DNA of 64,000 nt from Algoriphagus sp. TR-M9 (GTDB lineage Bacteria > Bacteroidota > Bacteroidia > Cytophagales > Cyclobacteriaceae), in assembly GCF_027594545.1 (NCBI RefSeq), contig NZ_CP115160.1, positions 1,435,001 to 1,499,000 on the forward strand, given 5' to 3'. The notes beneath the pieces were generated by a model. The model was not told the DNA's origin, searched no databases, and saw only the letters and a list, made by a program, of their open reading frames with translations. The position numbers and the translations under genes were made by a program. Positions 18,076-27,430 of the stretch are shown in pieces (the stretch's first letter is position 1; every line of letters starts with the position of its first letter).

Positions 18076-18126
18076 TAAATTTAGTGAGATTAGATAAAAA
18101 ATCAGAAATTGCGCATCTCAATCAAT

Positions 18127-18132
18127 AAGGAG
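18127..18132 (+). promoter_or_regulatory. Strong Shine-Dalgarno site for the SLBB export gene
   Basis: AAGGAG eight bases ahead of a TTG start at 18141. A full Shine-Dalgarno is unusual in this phylum and decides the TTG as start, because the encoded signal peptide begins soon after and no nearby ATG fits. Confidence 0.7.
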
Positions 18133-18140
18133 AAAACGAT

Positions 18141-20786
18141 TTGAACGCTAATAGTAGTAATTTGAAATATTATGGTCGCTTGAATTTCCTCAGAGGGATT
18201 TTCTTAGTAGCTGTGTTTTTTGTGCTGACTTCTTTGGCTTACAGCCAAAGTCTTTCGGATATCCAAAACCTCAAAGTAGATGACCTCTCAGATGCACAGA
18301 TCGAGCAGTTGGTCAGAAGAGCCGAAGCCAATGGCCTGACCACCTCTCAGCTGGAAGCTCTCGCTAGGGAGAGGGGAATGCCAGCTTTGGAAGCCAGTAA
18401 GCTTTCGAAGAGAATCAGCGACCTGCAGATGAGCGCTTCACCTCAAGGAACGCTTCAGGGGGCAGGAGAGGGTAGGTCAATCAATGGGCAGCTGCAACCC
18501 GATATGTTTGATTCGCTAAGGAGGTCAGATCCCTATTATGACCTGACTCCCAAGCAGAAAAAGATATTCGGTTACAAGCTTTTTCATAATCGGCAGTTGG
18601 ATTTTAGTCCTAGCTTAAACATTCCTACCCCGCAATCCTATGTGATAGGTGCTGGAGACCAGCTTTTGGTGGATGTATACGGAGCATCTCAGCAGTCATA
18701 TGATTTGGAAGTCTCTCCAGAGGGAAGGGTATTTGTGCCTAATGTAGGACCTTTGCAAGTAGGAGGATCTACCATTGAAGCGGCTACAGTCCGGGTGAAA
18801 ACCGCATTATCCCGCATCTATTCAGGATTATCAGGCAGTAACCCCAATACCTTTGTCCAATTGCGATTGGGGAATATTAGATCAATCAAAGTGTCCATGG
18901 TGGGTGAATTGACCAAGCCAGGCACCTACACCTTGCCCTCTTTTGCTACAGTTTTTAATGGATTGTATGCAGCTGGCGGGCCAAATGAAAACGGTGCTTT
19001 CCGGAAAATCCAGGTTTATAGAGACAGTAAGCTGGTGTCTACAGTGGATATTTACGAGTTCCTTTCCAGAGGAATTCAAGACTCAAACATCACCCTGCAA
19101 GACAATGACGTGGTCATAGTACCACCGGTAGAGAAGCGTGTAGAAATTAGTGGTCCTGTGAGAAGAGAAGGACTCTTTGAAGTCAAAGGGGATGAGTCTC
19201 TTGAAGATCTGTATGTGTACACTGGAGGATTTACCAGTCAGGCGTATAGAGACAGGGTGACTGTGCGTAGGATTGAAAATAACCAGCGCAAGGTGGTAGA
19301 TGTACCCGCTTCAGAGTTTGGTAGTTTTTCTTTAAAAGATGGGGATGAAATATTAATTGGAGAAGCGCTGGAGCGGTTTTCCAATCGGGTACAGGTTACC
19401 GGTTCTGTCCATAGACCGGGTGAATACTCTCTTGAAGAAGGTGAGTTTACCGTTAAATCACTGTTGGAAAAGGCACAGGGTGTAAGACCTGAGGCTTTTC
19501 TCACCAGAGCAACACTTTATAGGACAAGTGATGATTTGACTTTGGCTGCCGAGCCCTTAGATCTCCAGGGTATATTGAACGGTACTGTGGAGGATGTAGT
19601 CTTAAAAAATGAAGATCTACTTTTTGTGCCTAGCCGATATGATATTCAAGAGGAATATTATGTGAAAATCTCCGGAGAGGTGAATTATCCCGGTACCTAT
19701 CCTTTTGCGAGGGAGATGACCATAGGAGATTTAATCATTCGCTCTGGCGGGTTATTAGAATCAGCTTCCAATTCTTCTATTGAGATTGCTCGAAGAGTAA
19801 GGGATTCATCTTCTGGTAAAATTGCAGAGATTTCCACCATTTCTATAGATCCTTCGCTTCAGCTTACGGAAGAGGAAAAAAATCAGCGTTTGCAGCCGTT
19901 TGATCATGTTTTTATCAGAAGGAGTCCTGGCTATGAAAAGGAACAGTTGGTTTCAATAAGAGGGGAGGTGACCTATCCTGGGGATTTTGCCATTTCTGGA
20001 GCCAATGAACGGATTTCTGATGTTATCAATCGGGCAGGTGGCCTTACACAGTTTGCTTATCCCAAAGGTGCTAGTTTGGTGAGACGAACAGTCTATTACA
20101 AAGGGTTAACTGAGGAAGAATGGCGGGAAAAAACCCTTCAGGAAATTAAAGATAACCTCAGCCCCGAAAACAACAGAACTATCAATGAAGCAGAGGAACT
20201 GCTGTACAGTAGGATTGATCAGAAATTAGCGCAGCACGAAAAGGAGCGAATCCTAAAGGAAAGAGCTAAGGAAAAAGAGCTGCTTTTTCGTGGATTGGAA
20301 AGTGAGCAAGACACCTTGTTATTGGATTCTGCGATAAATCAAGTTCGGATAAAAGAACAGGATTTAGTGGGTATCGACCTGGAAAAAATTATGCAAAATC
20401 CAGGGTCAGAAGAAGATCTTTTTTTACAGGAGGGAGATATTATCCAGATCCCAAAGGAATTACAAACTGTAAGAGTGGTGGGAGAGGTTTTGCTCCCGAC
20501 AACCACCAGATTTGACAAAGATAATAGTCTAAGAAATTACATTTCTAAGGCTGGAGGATTTACCGAGGGAGCCAGAAAATCCAAAACCTATGTGATTTAC
20601 GCCAATGGCGATGCGAAAAGGACACATAATTTCTTGGGGCTTAATTTTTACCCTTCGCTAGAGCCAGGGGCAGAAATAGTGGTCCCTCTAAAACCGACTA
20701 AAAACAGAATGAATGCAGCAGCTTGGATTGGACTTGCATCCAGTCTGGCTACTCTTGGAATATTAGTAGAACGATTAATAAATTAA
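18141..20786 (+). CDS. Large multi-SLBB polysaccharide export protein (Wza-like)
   Basis: An 881-residue outer-membrane/periplasmic export protein. A signal segment lies at about residues 19-36 (LRGIFLVAVFFVLTSLAYSQ). After a helical region, the poly-export domain begins near residue 160 (TPQSYVIGAGDQLLVDVYG), followed by about five to six SLBB repeats. The repeat starts are recognisable as VSMVGELTKPGTYTLPS, VEISGPVRREGLFEV, VQVTGSVHRPGEYSLEEG, VKISGEVNYPGTYPF and VSIRGEVTYPGDFAI. A charged helical insert lies near 660-735, then a last SLBB, and the protein ends with a hydrophobic helix (AAWIGLASSLATLGILV). It starts with TTG behind a strong Shine-Dalgarno. It heads the structural genes of block A and forms or gates the export channel. 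Confidence 0.88.
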   Translation: MNANSSNLKYYGRLNFLRGIFLVAVFFVLTSLAYSQSLSDIQNLKVDDLSDAQIEQLVRRAEANGLTTSQLEALARERGMPALEASKLSKRISDLQMSASPQGTLQGAGEGRSINGQLQPDMFDSLRRSDPYYDLTPKQKKIFGYKLFHNRQLDFSPSLNIPTPQSYVIGAGDQLLVDVYGASQQSYDLEVSPEGRVFVPNVGPLQVGGSTIEAATVRVKTALSRIYSGLSGSNPNTFVQLRLGNIRSIKVSMVGELTKPGTYTLPSFATVFNGLYAAGGPNENGAFRKIQVYRDSKLVSTVDIYEFLSRGIQDSNITLQDNDVVIVPPVEKRVEISGPVRREGLFEVKGDESLEDLYVYTGGFTSQAYRDRVTVRRIENNQRKVVDVPASEFGSFSLKDGDEILIGEALERFSNRVQVTGSVHRPGEYSLEEGEFTVKSLLEKAQGVRPEAFLTRATLYRTSDDLTLAAEPLDLQGILNGTVEDVVLKNEDLLFVPSRYDIQEEYYVKISGEVNYPGTYPFAREMTIGDLIIRSGGLLESASNSSIEIARRVRDSSSGKIAEISTISIDPSLQLTEEEKNQRLQPFDHVFIRRSPGYEKEQLVSIRGEVTYPGDFAISGANERISDVINRAGGLTQFAYPKGASLVRRTVYYKGLTEEEWREKTLQEIKDNLSPENNRTINEAEELLYSRIDQKLAQHEKERILKERAKEKELLFRGLESEQDTLLLDSAINQVRIKEQDLVGIDLEKIMQNPGSEEDLFLQEGDIIQIPKELQTVRVVGEVLLPTTTRFDKDNSLRNYISKAGGFTEGARKSKTYVIYANGDAKRTHNFLGLNFYPSLEPGAEIVVPLKPTKNRMNAAAWIGLASSLATLGILVERLIN

Positions 20787-20805
20787 ATTTAAAAGCCACT
20801 AATTT

Positions 20806-22125
20806 ATGAAAATTGCCGTAGTAGGTACAGGCTATGTGGGCCTAGTTTCTGGAGCATGCTTTGCGGATGTAGGGATCGAAGTCACCTGTGTGGACATCGA
20901 CCAAAAGAAGATAGAAAACTTGAAGAAAGGCATAATGCCTATCTATGAGCCAGGATTGGAAGAAATCGTGGTTCGTAACTATAAGAGCGGAAGACTACAT
21001 TTTTCCACCGATCTAGGGGAAGCGATTCAGGGTGCGTCGGTTGCTTTTATAGCCGTAGGAACACCTCCGGGTGAAGATGGGTCCGCTGACTTGAAATATG
21101 TATTGGCAGTAGCAGATGAAATCGGTCAGAAGATGACAGACTACATTGTAGTCGCTACCAAAAGTACAGTACCTGTCACTACTGGGGAAAAAGTGAGAGG
21201 AGCCATTAAATCTGCATTGGATAAGAGAGCTTCTGACCTTCCTTTTGCAGTGGCTTCTAATCCTGAATTTCTGAAGGAAGGCGCAGCAGTCGAGGACTTT
21301 TTGAAACCGGATAGAATCGTGATCGGAATTGATGATGAGCGTGCGGAAGAGATTATGAAGCGCCTGTACAAACCGTTCCAACTTAGTGGGGAGCGCATCA
21401 TTTACATGGATATTCCATCTGCGGAAATGACCAAATACGCGGCAAACGCCATGCTGGCCACCAAGATCTCCTTTATGAATGACATTGCCAATCTTTGCGA
21501 AAAAGTGGGTGCTGATGCCAACATGGTGAGAAAAGGGATTGGGTCAGACCCAAGAATCGGGAACAAATTCATTTACCCGGGAGTGGGTTATGGTGGATCT
21601 TGCTTTCCAAAGGACGTCAAAGCGATCATCAAGACTGCCAAGCAATATGGCTATGACCTTCGGGTTCTTCAGGCTGTAGAAGATGTGAACGACGACCAAA
21701 AGCATGTGCTGGCCAATAAGGTGAAGGCTCATTTTGGTGAAGACCTGAGCGGGATGACCTTTGCGATGTGGGGTTTGAGCTTCAAACCAAACACCGACGA
21801 TATGCGCGAGGCTCCGGCAGCAGTTATTATCGACGAATTGAGAGCAGCTGGCGCTAAAGTCAAAGCCTACGATCCTGTGGCCATGGAGGAAGCAAAAGAG
21901 CACTATATCTTCGATAAGGTGACTTATTGCACAGATGCTTATGATGCTTTGGTAGATGCAGATGCACTACTTTTGGTGACAGAATGGTCTGAATTCAGAA
22001 TTCCAAGTTGGGAAGTAGTAGGGAAGCTTTTGAAGGACAAAGTGATCTTCGATGGTAGAAATATCTATGATAAAAAGTACTTGAAGACTTTAGGTTTTGA
22101 AGTTTTCAACATCGGTACTAATTGA
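20806..22125 (+). CDS. ugd: UDP-glucose 6-dehydrogenase
   Basis: Oxidises UDP-glucose to UDP-glucuronate with two NAD+, supplying acidic sugar to the polysaccharide. The 439-residue product shows the NAD-binding VVGTGYVGLVSGACFADVG at the N-terminus, the STVPVTTGEKV and NPEFLKEGAAVEDF active-site blocks, and the catalytic thiol Cys266 in GVGYGGSCFPKDVKA. The C-terminal UDP-binding half has MWGLSFKPNTDDMREAPA. The gene follows the SLBB gene by 19 bp. Its codon use looks more like the housekeeping genes than the AT-rich neighbours downstream. A hairpin follows the stop codon. Confidence 0.95.
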   Translation: MKIAVVGTGYVGLVSGACFADVGIEVTCVDIDQKKIENLKKGIMPIYEPGLEEIVVRNYKSGRLHFSTDLGEAIQGASVAFIAVGTPPGEDGSADLKYVLAVADEIGQKMTDYIVVATKSTVPVTTGEKVRGAIKSALDKRASDLPFAVASNPEFLKEGAAVEDFLKPDRIVIGIDDERAEEIMKRLYKPFQLSGERIIYMDIPSAEMTKYAANAMLATKISFMNDIANLCEKVGADANMVRKGIGSDPRIGNKFIYPGVGYGGSCFPKDVKAIIKTAKQYGYDLRVLQAVEDVNDDQKHVLANKVKAHFGEDLSGMTFAMWGLSFKPNTDDMREAPAAVIIDELRAAGAKVKAYDPVAMEEAKEHYIFDKVTYCTDAYDALVDADALLLVTEWSEFRIPSWEVVGKLLKDKVIFDGRNIYDKKYLKTLGFEVFNIGTN

Positions 22126-22135
22126 CATTAGCATT

Positions 22136-22160
22136 GCCCTTGAGAATATTTCTCAAGGGC
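22136..22160 (+). promoter_or_regulatory. Strong hairpin in the ugd-neuD gap
   Basis: GCCCTTGAGAA pairs perfectly with TTCTCAAGGGC around a 3-base loop, 10 bases after the ugd stop. There is no T run behind it, so it is not a standard terminator. It could stabilise the upstream message, pause polymerase or act as an attenuator within the operon. Confidence 0.55.
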
Positions 22161-22188
22161 ATAACTATGTTTTGACTAATCTAGTTAT

Positions 22189-22803
22189 ATGGTAATTGCC
22201 GGTGCTGGAGGACATGGGAAAGAAGTGAAGCATGTGTTGCTTTCACAAGGATTTCCTTCAGGTGAGCTAGTTTTCTTTGATGAAGATCCTGAGCAATCGA
22301 ATAGCTTATTTGAAGATGATTTTTTAATTGTGTCAGTGGATGAATTGAAAGTCCAATTGAAAAAAGACCCTCGTTTTGTTTTAGGGGTTGGGAATCCGGT
22401 TTTCCGCGAAAAATTGTTTCATTTATTAACCTCTCTTGGCGGTAGCGCTTTTGGAATCAATTGCGTTTCCAAAGAAAATTCCATGACTACGAATCAGAAT
22501 TTTGATGCCATGCCATTTAGTTTTATAGGGCCACTTACTACTGTCGGGAGAGGAGCTTTGATCAATACAAGAGCTCATGTTCATCATGAAGCTGTGGTCG
22601 GTGAATTCAGTGAGGTTGGGCCCGGTGCCATGCTACTCGGCGGGGCAAAAATCGGCAAGAAATGTAGAATAGGAGCGGGAGCAGTGATTTTACCGGGAAT
22701 AGAGTTAGGTGATGAGGTGATTGTGGGAGCAGGGGCTGTGGTGACTAAGCGTGTGGCAAGAAGTTCTAGGATTTTTGGTGTTCCGGCACGGGTAATTGAG
22801 TAG
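22189..22803 (+). CDS. NeuD/PglD-like sugar O-acyltransferase
   Basis: A 204-residue enzyme of the NeuD/PglD type, which acetylates a (nucleotide) sugar with acetyl-CoA. The N-terminal half is a short Rossmann-like domain opening with VIAGAGGHGKEVKHVL. The C-terminal half, from about residue 95, is a left-handed beta-helix of hexapeptide repeats (VVGEFSEVGPGAMLLGGAKIG and GAVILPGIELGDEVIVGAGA). The catalytic-type histidines are in RAHVHHEAVVG. It ends with the usual SSRIFGVPARVIE. It lies between ugd and the flippase, so it most likely adds O- or N-acetyl groups to a sugar of the block A repeat unit. Confidence 0.85.
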   Translation: MVIAGAGGHGKEVKHVLLSQGFPSGELVFFDEDPEQSNSLFEDDFLIVSVDELKVQLKKDPRFVLGVGNPVFREKLFHLLTSLGGSAFGINCVSKENSMTTNQNFDAMPFSFIGPLTTVGRGALINTRAHVHHEAVVGEFSEVGPGAMLLGGAKIGKKCRIGAGAVILPGIELGDEVIVGAGAVVTKRVARSSRIFGVPARVIE

Positions 22804-22857
22804 GGTTCAATTGATGTTTGAAAAAAGCTATTGAAAAGTGATACTTCTTCACACTAA

Positions 22858-24312
22858 ATGAAAAGCCAAAAAAGGAATATTCTTTCAGGAGTTTTTTGGA
22901 ACTCTTTGCAGGTTCTGATTAATAAGTCCTTTGGATTTATGATCAAGCTTGTATTGGCTAGGATCCTTTTACCAGAGGAGTTTGGCTTGGTGGGAATGGC
23001 AGTAGTATTTACAAGCTTTATAGAGGTATTTAATGACCTTGGTTTTGGGGCTGCATTAATCCAGCGAAAGGAAGAAGAAGTTAAAGCTACACACTTCAAT
23101 ACAGCGTTTTGGACTGGGGTGATATGGTCTCTCATCATATTTCAATTGATGGTTTTTGTAATCAGCCCATTAGCAGCAAAATTTTATGATGAGCCCATTC
23201 TTACTGAAATTATTCCTGTTCTTTCTTTAGGGATATTGTCAAGTCCTATTAATCTTGTTCATAAAGCTAAGTTATTAAGAGCTTTGGATTTCAAAAGAGC
23301 AGCATTTATCGAGAATGCAGCTTCTATATCATCTGGTATACTTTCTTTGATTTTGGCATTCTCAGGAGCTGGAGTTTGGTCATTAGTTTTTAATTCATTA
23401 GCTACCTTTCTGATTGCTGTTCCACTTTATTTCAGAGCGACTCGCTGGATTCCGAGTTTTGAATGGTCTAAAGCTGCTTTTAAAGATATTTTTGGTTTTG
23501 GAATATATACCACTGGTACCAATCTGGTCAATAATCTCATAAACAAAGCCGATTATCTACTCATTGGAAAATTATTAAGTGCAAGTGCTTTGGGAGCTTA
23601 TACATTGGCTTTTGTGCTCACAGATACCTTTAGGAGCCAATTAATGTCTATCATGAATAAGGTGATGTATCCTATTTATGGGAAGACTCAAGATGATAAG
23701 GGTTCGATGAAAAGATATTATTTAAACGTGGTCAAATACAATAGTCTTTTAATCAATCCTATTATGGGATTATTGTTTGTCTTAGCACGTCCTATAGTTC
23801 TTAATTTTTTTGGAACAAAGTGGGAGGCTACCATTTTGCCTTTACAGATTATATCCTTATCTGTTATTTTTCATATGATGGTCAACAGCAATACAGTATT
23901 GATAAGAGGTATGGGAAAGCCAAAGCTTGAATTTATGATTCAGTTTCTTAAAAGCATTTTTGTCTTTCTTCCAGCAATCAGCGTGGGGATTTATTACTTT
24001 GGTATAGTAGGAGGGGCTTATGCAGTCTTATTCAACAAAATTGCCAGTGTATTTATTGCACAGATTTACCTTAAAAAACTGGTCGATATAAATATTTTAG
24101 ATTTGTTTGCATCGCTTAAAGTAACGCTATCTTGCCTTTTCGTCAGTATTACCTCAGGTATTATACTTTACAATGTGTTGAATGTTAATTATATGATTGT
24201 AGGTCTTTTAATGACCTTATTGTATTTCGGAGGAGTTTGGCTAATGATGGGGAATGAACTAAAAGAACAATATTTTGAAATTAAACTTCGAAAATCACTT
24301 ACCTATAAATGA
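22858..24312 (+). CDS. Wzx-type lipopolysaccharide/oligosaccharide flippase (block A)
   Basis: A 484-residue polytopic membrane protein of the MOP superfamily, with about 12-14 hydrophobic helices. It is expected to flip undecaprenyl-linked repeat units across the cytoplasmic membrane. The opening ILSGVFWNSLQVLINKSFGF and VLARILLPEEFGLVGMA, and the internal YLLIGKLLSASALGAYTLAF, are typical of the WzxC/polysaccharide-transport subgroup. The stop overlaps the nitroreductase start by four bases (ATGA). A second, different flippase is at 56859, so the two blocks each have their own. Confidence 0.9.
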   Translation: MKSQKRNILSGVFWNSLQVLINKSFGFMIKLVLARILLPEEFGLVGMAVVFTSFIEVFNDLGFGAALIQRKEEEVKATHFNTAFWTGVIWSLIIFQLMVFVISPLAAKFYDEPILTEIIPVLSLGILSSPINLVHKAKLLRALDFKRAAFIENAASISSGILSLILAFSGAGVWSLVFNSLATFLIAVPLYFRATRWIPSFEWSKAAFKDIFGFGIYTTGTNLVNNLINKADYLLIGKLLSASALGAYTLAFVLTDTFRSQLMSIMNKVMYPIYGKTQDDKGSMKRYYLNVVKYNSLLINPIMGLLFVLARPIVLNFFGTKWEATILPLQIISLSVIFHMMVNSNTVLIRGMGKPKLEFMIQFLKSIFVFLPAISVGIYYFGIVGGAYAVLFNKIASVFIAQIYLKKLVDINILDLFASLKVTLSCLFVSITSGIILYNVLNVNYMIVGLLMTLLYFGGVWLMMGNELKEQYFEIKLRKSLTYK

Positions 24313-25367
24313 TTTATAAAATCGTTCGAAAAGTAAAATCTAAAAAAGATAAATTGGTCAAAGAGGTAATGCCATATTGGTTTTATCGTTCAACTTTTCT
24401 TTCTGGAGTCTATTATGCATTCTTCCACCCTGGCTTTCGTAGGGAATTCCAAGCAGTATTATCAGGAAAAGTTAAACACTTGAATGAGGCTAGGGTAACC
24501 AAATCTAATTACTTCATGCTGGTAAGGAATACGCATCGTCTAGAAAAAGGCCTACTCATGCAGCCTAGACGGGATGTTTTTGCAGCGGAGTATATACGTG
24601 AAACAGTAGACTGCTATATAGGAGTAAAGAACGGAAATCCTCAATATGCCGATGATCTCCAATTGAAATGGAGTAGGGATGTATTGAATTCATTCTTTGA
24701 AGTGGTCAAATCCCATCCCATAATAGATGTGGAGAAAGCTAGATTTTTGGAAAGTGAACATTCTGCAGGATTCAAGAGTACTCATGATATTTCCTTTACT
24801 CCTTATCTTAGAAAGGCTTCTGATTTTTCATCCATTACCTATGAAGAATTTTACAAATTAAATAGGCAGAGAAGGTCTGTACGGTGGTTTTTAAACAAGG
24901 AAGTGCCTAGAGATTTGATAGATAAGGCTATTCTCGCGGCGATTCAAGCCCCTAGTGCATGTAATAGACAACCATTTTCTTTTCGGGTTTTGGACGATAA
25001 GCATTTGCTCGAAAAGGCGGTTACACTTCCAATGGGTACTAAGGGATATGCTCATTCTATTATGACCTTTATTGTGGTGGTTGGTAATCTGGAAGCCTAT
25101 TTTGATGAGCGGGATAGGCATCTTATTTATATAGACGCCTCTTTGGCAAACATGTCATTGATGTTAGCATTGGAAACACTAGGGCTGTCTAGCTGTCCGA
25201 TTAACTGGCCTGACATAGAAGAAAGGGAGGTTGAAATGAGTAAGTTTTTAAACTTAGAGGCCTATGAAAGACCTATCATGTGTATAGGGGTAGGGTACCC
25301 AGACCCAGAAGGAATGGTAGCTTTCTCTGAAAAAAGAAGTTTGGATAAGATCAGGATGTATAATTAA
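24309..25367 (+). CDS. Nitroreductase family flavoprotein with long N-terminal extension
   Basis: A 352-residue protein. The nitroreductase (FMN) domain occupies about residues 185-350: RRSVRWFLNKEVPRDLIDKA begins at 188, IQAPSACNRQPFSF binds flavin, and LGLSSCPINWPDIEE and CIGVGYPDPEG follow. The preceding 180 residues are not part of the usual fold and include a conserved-looking NTHRLEKGLLMQPRR segment. The gene overlaps the flippase (ATGA) and is 1 bp from the pyruvyl transferase gene, so all three are co-translated. A redox step on a sugar or its pyruvate/lactate substituent is possible, but the substrate is unknown. All placement evidence favours a polysaccharide role rather than detoxification. 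Confidence 0.82.
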   Translation: MIYKIVRKVKSKKDKLVKEVMPYWFYRSTFLSGVYYAFFHPGFRREFQAVLSGKVKHLNEARVTKSNYFMLVRNTHRLEKGLLMQPRRDVFAAEYIRETVDCYIGVKNGNPQYADDLQLKWSRDVLNSFFEVVKSHPIIDVEKARFLESEHSAGFKSTHDISFTPYLRKASDFSSITYEEFYKLNRQRRSVRWFLNKEVPRDLIDKAILAAIQAPSACNRQPFSFRVLDDKHLLEKAVTLPMGTKGYAHSIMTFIVVVGNLEAYFDERDRHLIYIDASLANMSLMLALETLGLSSCPINWPDIEEREVEMSKFLNLEAYERPIMCIGVGYPDPEGMVAFSEKRSLDKIRMYN

Positions 25368-25368
25368 A

Positions 25369-26514
25369 ATGATAATAGAATTAAGAGGAGTTGAGTTTGT
25401 AAATAAAGGGGCAGAATTGATGCTTCATGCCATCATTGAAGAACTTAAGCAACGGATTCCAGAAGTTGAGTTTGCCATGGAGGCAGGATCTAGGACACCG
25501 AAGGAAAAATTAGCTTCAAATGGTATCCTGATGAAAACTAACTTTAAAAAATTTGGATTCAATCTTTCACCGATACTTAATATTCTTCCTAAGCCTTTAT
25601 TACGGAGTAAAAATATGGTGGCTGATCAAGAGATTACTGCAGTTTTAGATGGCTCTGGCTTCGCTTTTGGAGATAAGTGGGGTGCTAAAAAGGCTGGTGA
25701 GCGCTCTGCAAATCATATTCGTAATTGGAAAGCAGAAGGAAAGAAAGTTATATTATTGCCGCAAGCATTTGGACCATTTACATCCCAAGACTTAGTAGAG
25801 AAAATGCAGGTTATATTAAATCAGGCTGATTTGATTTTTGCCAGGGATGAAAAATCTTTAAGCTACCTTAACGGTCTTACGAGCAATTCAATAAATTTAA
25901 GGTTGGCTCCTGATTTTACTAATTTACTGCATCCGGGACATTCGTTGAATAATGGGAGTTATCAGAATAGAATTGCCATTATTCCTAATCAAAAGATGTT
26001 GGAAACTGATAAGGAGGACCAAAATCATCTTTATCCATCATATCTCGAAGCTGTTGTTAGTATTCTACAGAACCGTGGAGAATCTCCCTTCTTTTTGATT
26101 CATGAGAGTAGAAAAGATGGTCAAATATCAGATCTAGTAAATTCCAAATTAGGGAATCGAATAGATGTGATCAGAGAGGACGATCCATTGAAGGTAAAAG
26201 GAATTATTGGTGCTTCTAAAGCAGTAGTGACCTCAAGGTTCCATGGATTGGTAAGTGCTCTTTCCCAGTGTGTGCCTAGCCTTTCTACTGGCTGGAGTCA
26301 TAAATACCAAGAGCTTTTAAAGGATTATGATTACCAAGAGGGGCTTTGCGAGGTATCGGTAGATGAAAACTATTTGGAAAGCAAAATTAATTTGATTTTG
26401 GATCCTGCCAAGAGGGAAGAAATCATTGCTAAGTTGCAAAGTAATACCCTAATCCAGAAAGAGAGGACTAAGGAAATGTGGTATGAGGTCACTTCAGTGC
26501 TTGTGGATAAATGA
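25369..26514 (+). CDS. Polysaccharide pyruvyl transferase family protein
   Basis: A 381-residue enzyme of the WcaK/CsaB type, which transfers pyruvate from phosphoenolpyruvate to form ketals on sugar residues. Visible blocks are IELRGVEFVNKGAELMLHAI at the N-terminus, VILLPQAFGPF in the middle, and VVTSRFHGLVSALSQCVP at about 285-302, with the conserved histidine. GWSHKYQELLKDY follows. Length is normal. It is packed between the nitroreductase gene (1 bp) and a GT2 gene (4-base overlap). Pyruvate groups would add negative charge to the block A polymer. Confidence 0.87.
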   Translation: MIIELRGVEFVNKGAELMLHAIIEELKQRIPEVEFAMEAGSRTPKEKLASNGILMKTNFKKFGFNLSPILNILPKPLLRSKNMVADQEITAVLDGSGFAFGDKWGAKKAGERSANHIRNWKAEGKKVILLPQAFGPFTSQDLVEKMQVILNQADLIFARDEKSLSYLNGLTSNSINLRLAPDFTNLLHPGHSLNNGSYQNRIAIIPNQKMLETDKEDQNHLYPSYLEAVVSILQNRGESPFFLIHESRKDGQISDLVNSKLGNRIDVIREDDPLKVKGIIGASKAVVTSRFHGLVSALSQCVPSLSTGWSHKYQELLKDYDYQEGLCEVSVDENYLESKINLILDPAKREEIIAKLQSNTLIQKERTKEMWYEVTSVLVDK

Positions 26515-27377
26515 AACTTTCTATCATTATCCCTACTTTTCGGGACTGGGATGATTTATCTGCTTGTATGGAGGCTTTAACTGTACAGACCTGCGGTGCT
26601 GATTTTTTTGAAATTTTAATTATCAATAACTCTCCTGAAACTTCTGTACCAGAAAGATTTAAGATCCCTAATAATGCTCGAATAGTAAATGAGAGTAAGA
26701 AAGGCTCATATGCTGCTAGAAACTTGGGTTTGAAATTGGCTAAGGGGGAATTGATCGGATTTACGGATTCAGATTGCTTGCCAGAACCGAATTGGATTGC
26801 TAATGCATTAGAATATTTTAATAATTCAGATATTCACTTAGTTGGAGGAAAAGTGGAGCTTTATCAGCCGAGTGACGGAGATAGACTGACTTATCTCTAT
26901 GAAAAGTGCTTTTCATTTAATCAAAAAAGAAATGTGGAGCAGCATAAGCAAAGCATTACCGCCAATCTCTTTTGTAGAAGAATAGTACCTAATACGATTG
27001 GAGACTTCGCAGAAACTCTCCTTTCGGGTGGAGACTTTGAATGGACGAGAAGGGCTACAGGATCAGGCTTTAAGATCATTTATGGAGAAAATGTGATAAT
27101 TAAACATCCAGCCAGAAGAAATCTTTCTGAAATGGTGAAAAAGAAAAAGAGAACCATAGGGGGGATGTACACTAGGTTTTATAAGGATTATACTTTTTTC
27201 CAAAAGCTTAATTTTACAATTCGATTTGTGAGACCGCATGTCAAAATTTTCACCTATAAAAACCTCAGTGTAAAAGAAAAATCCCAACTGTTTTTCGCTA
27301 CTTGGTATGTGGAATGTATTGGTATGAAAGAAATGTTTCTGCTTGATTTCAAATGGAAACAGGCCGAAAGAACATAA
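26511..27377 (+). CDS. Glycosyltransferase family 2
   Basis: A 288-residue cytoplasmic GT-A enzyme adding one sugar to the lipid-linked repeat. It opens with LSIIIPTFRDWDDL, has the nucleotide-binding KKGSYAARNLGL, the metal-binding DSD at 86-88 and LLSGGDFEWTRRA further on. No membrane helix was seen. The start overlaps the pyruvyl transferase stop (ATGA). It is clearly paralogous to the GT2 at 32209: equal length, same GSYAARN and FTDSDC blocks, same GGD region. Donor and linkage cannot be predicted. Confidence 0.9.
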   Translation: MKLSIIIPTFRDWDDLSACMEALTVQTCGADFFEILIINNSPETSVPERFKIPNNARIVNESKKGSYAARNLGLKLAKGELIGFTDSDCLPEPNWIANALEYFNNSDIHLVGGKVELYQPSDGDRLTYLYEKCFSFNQKRNVEQHKQSITANLFCRRIVPNTIGDFAETLLSGGDFEWTRRATGSGFKIIYGENVIIKHPARRNLSEMVKKKKRTIGGMYTRFYKDYTFFQKLNFTIRFVRPHVKIFTYKNLSVKEKSQLFFATWYVECIGMKEMFLLDFKWKQAERT

Positions 27378-27430
27378 TATTTGCAGGGTATTTGACCTCT
27401 AGTAAAAAGTAAAGACCTAGATGAACACCG

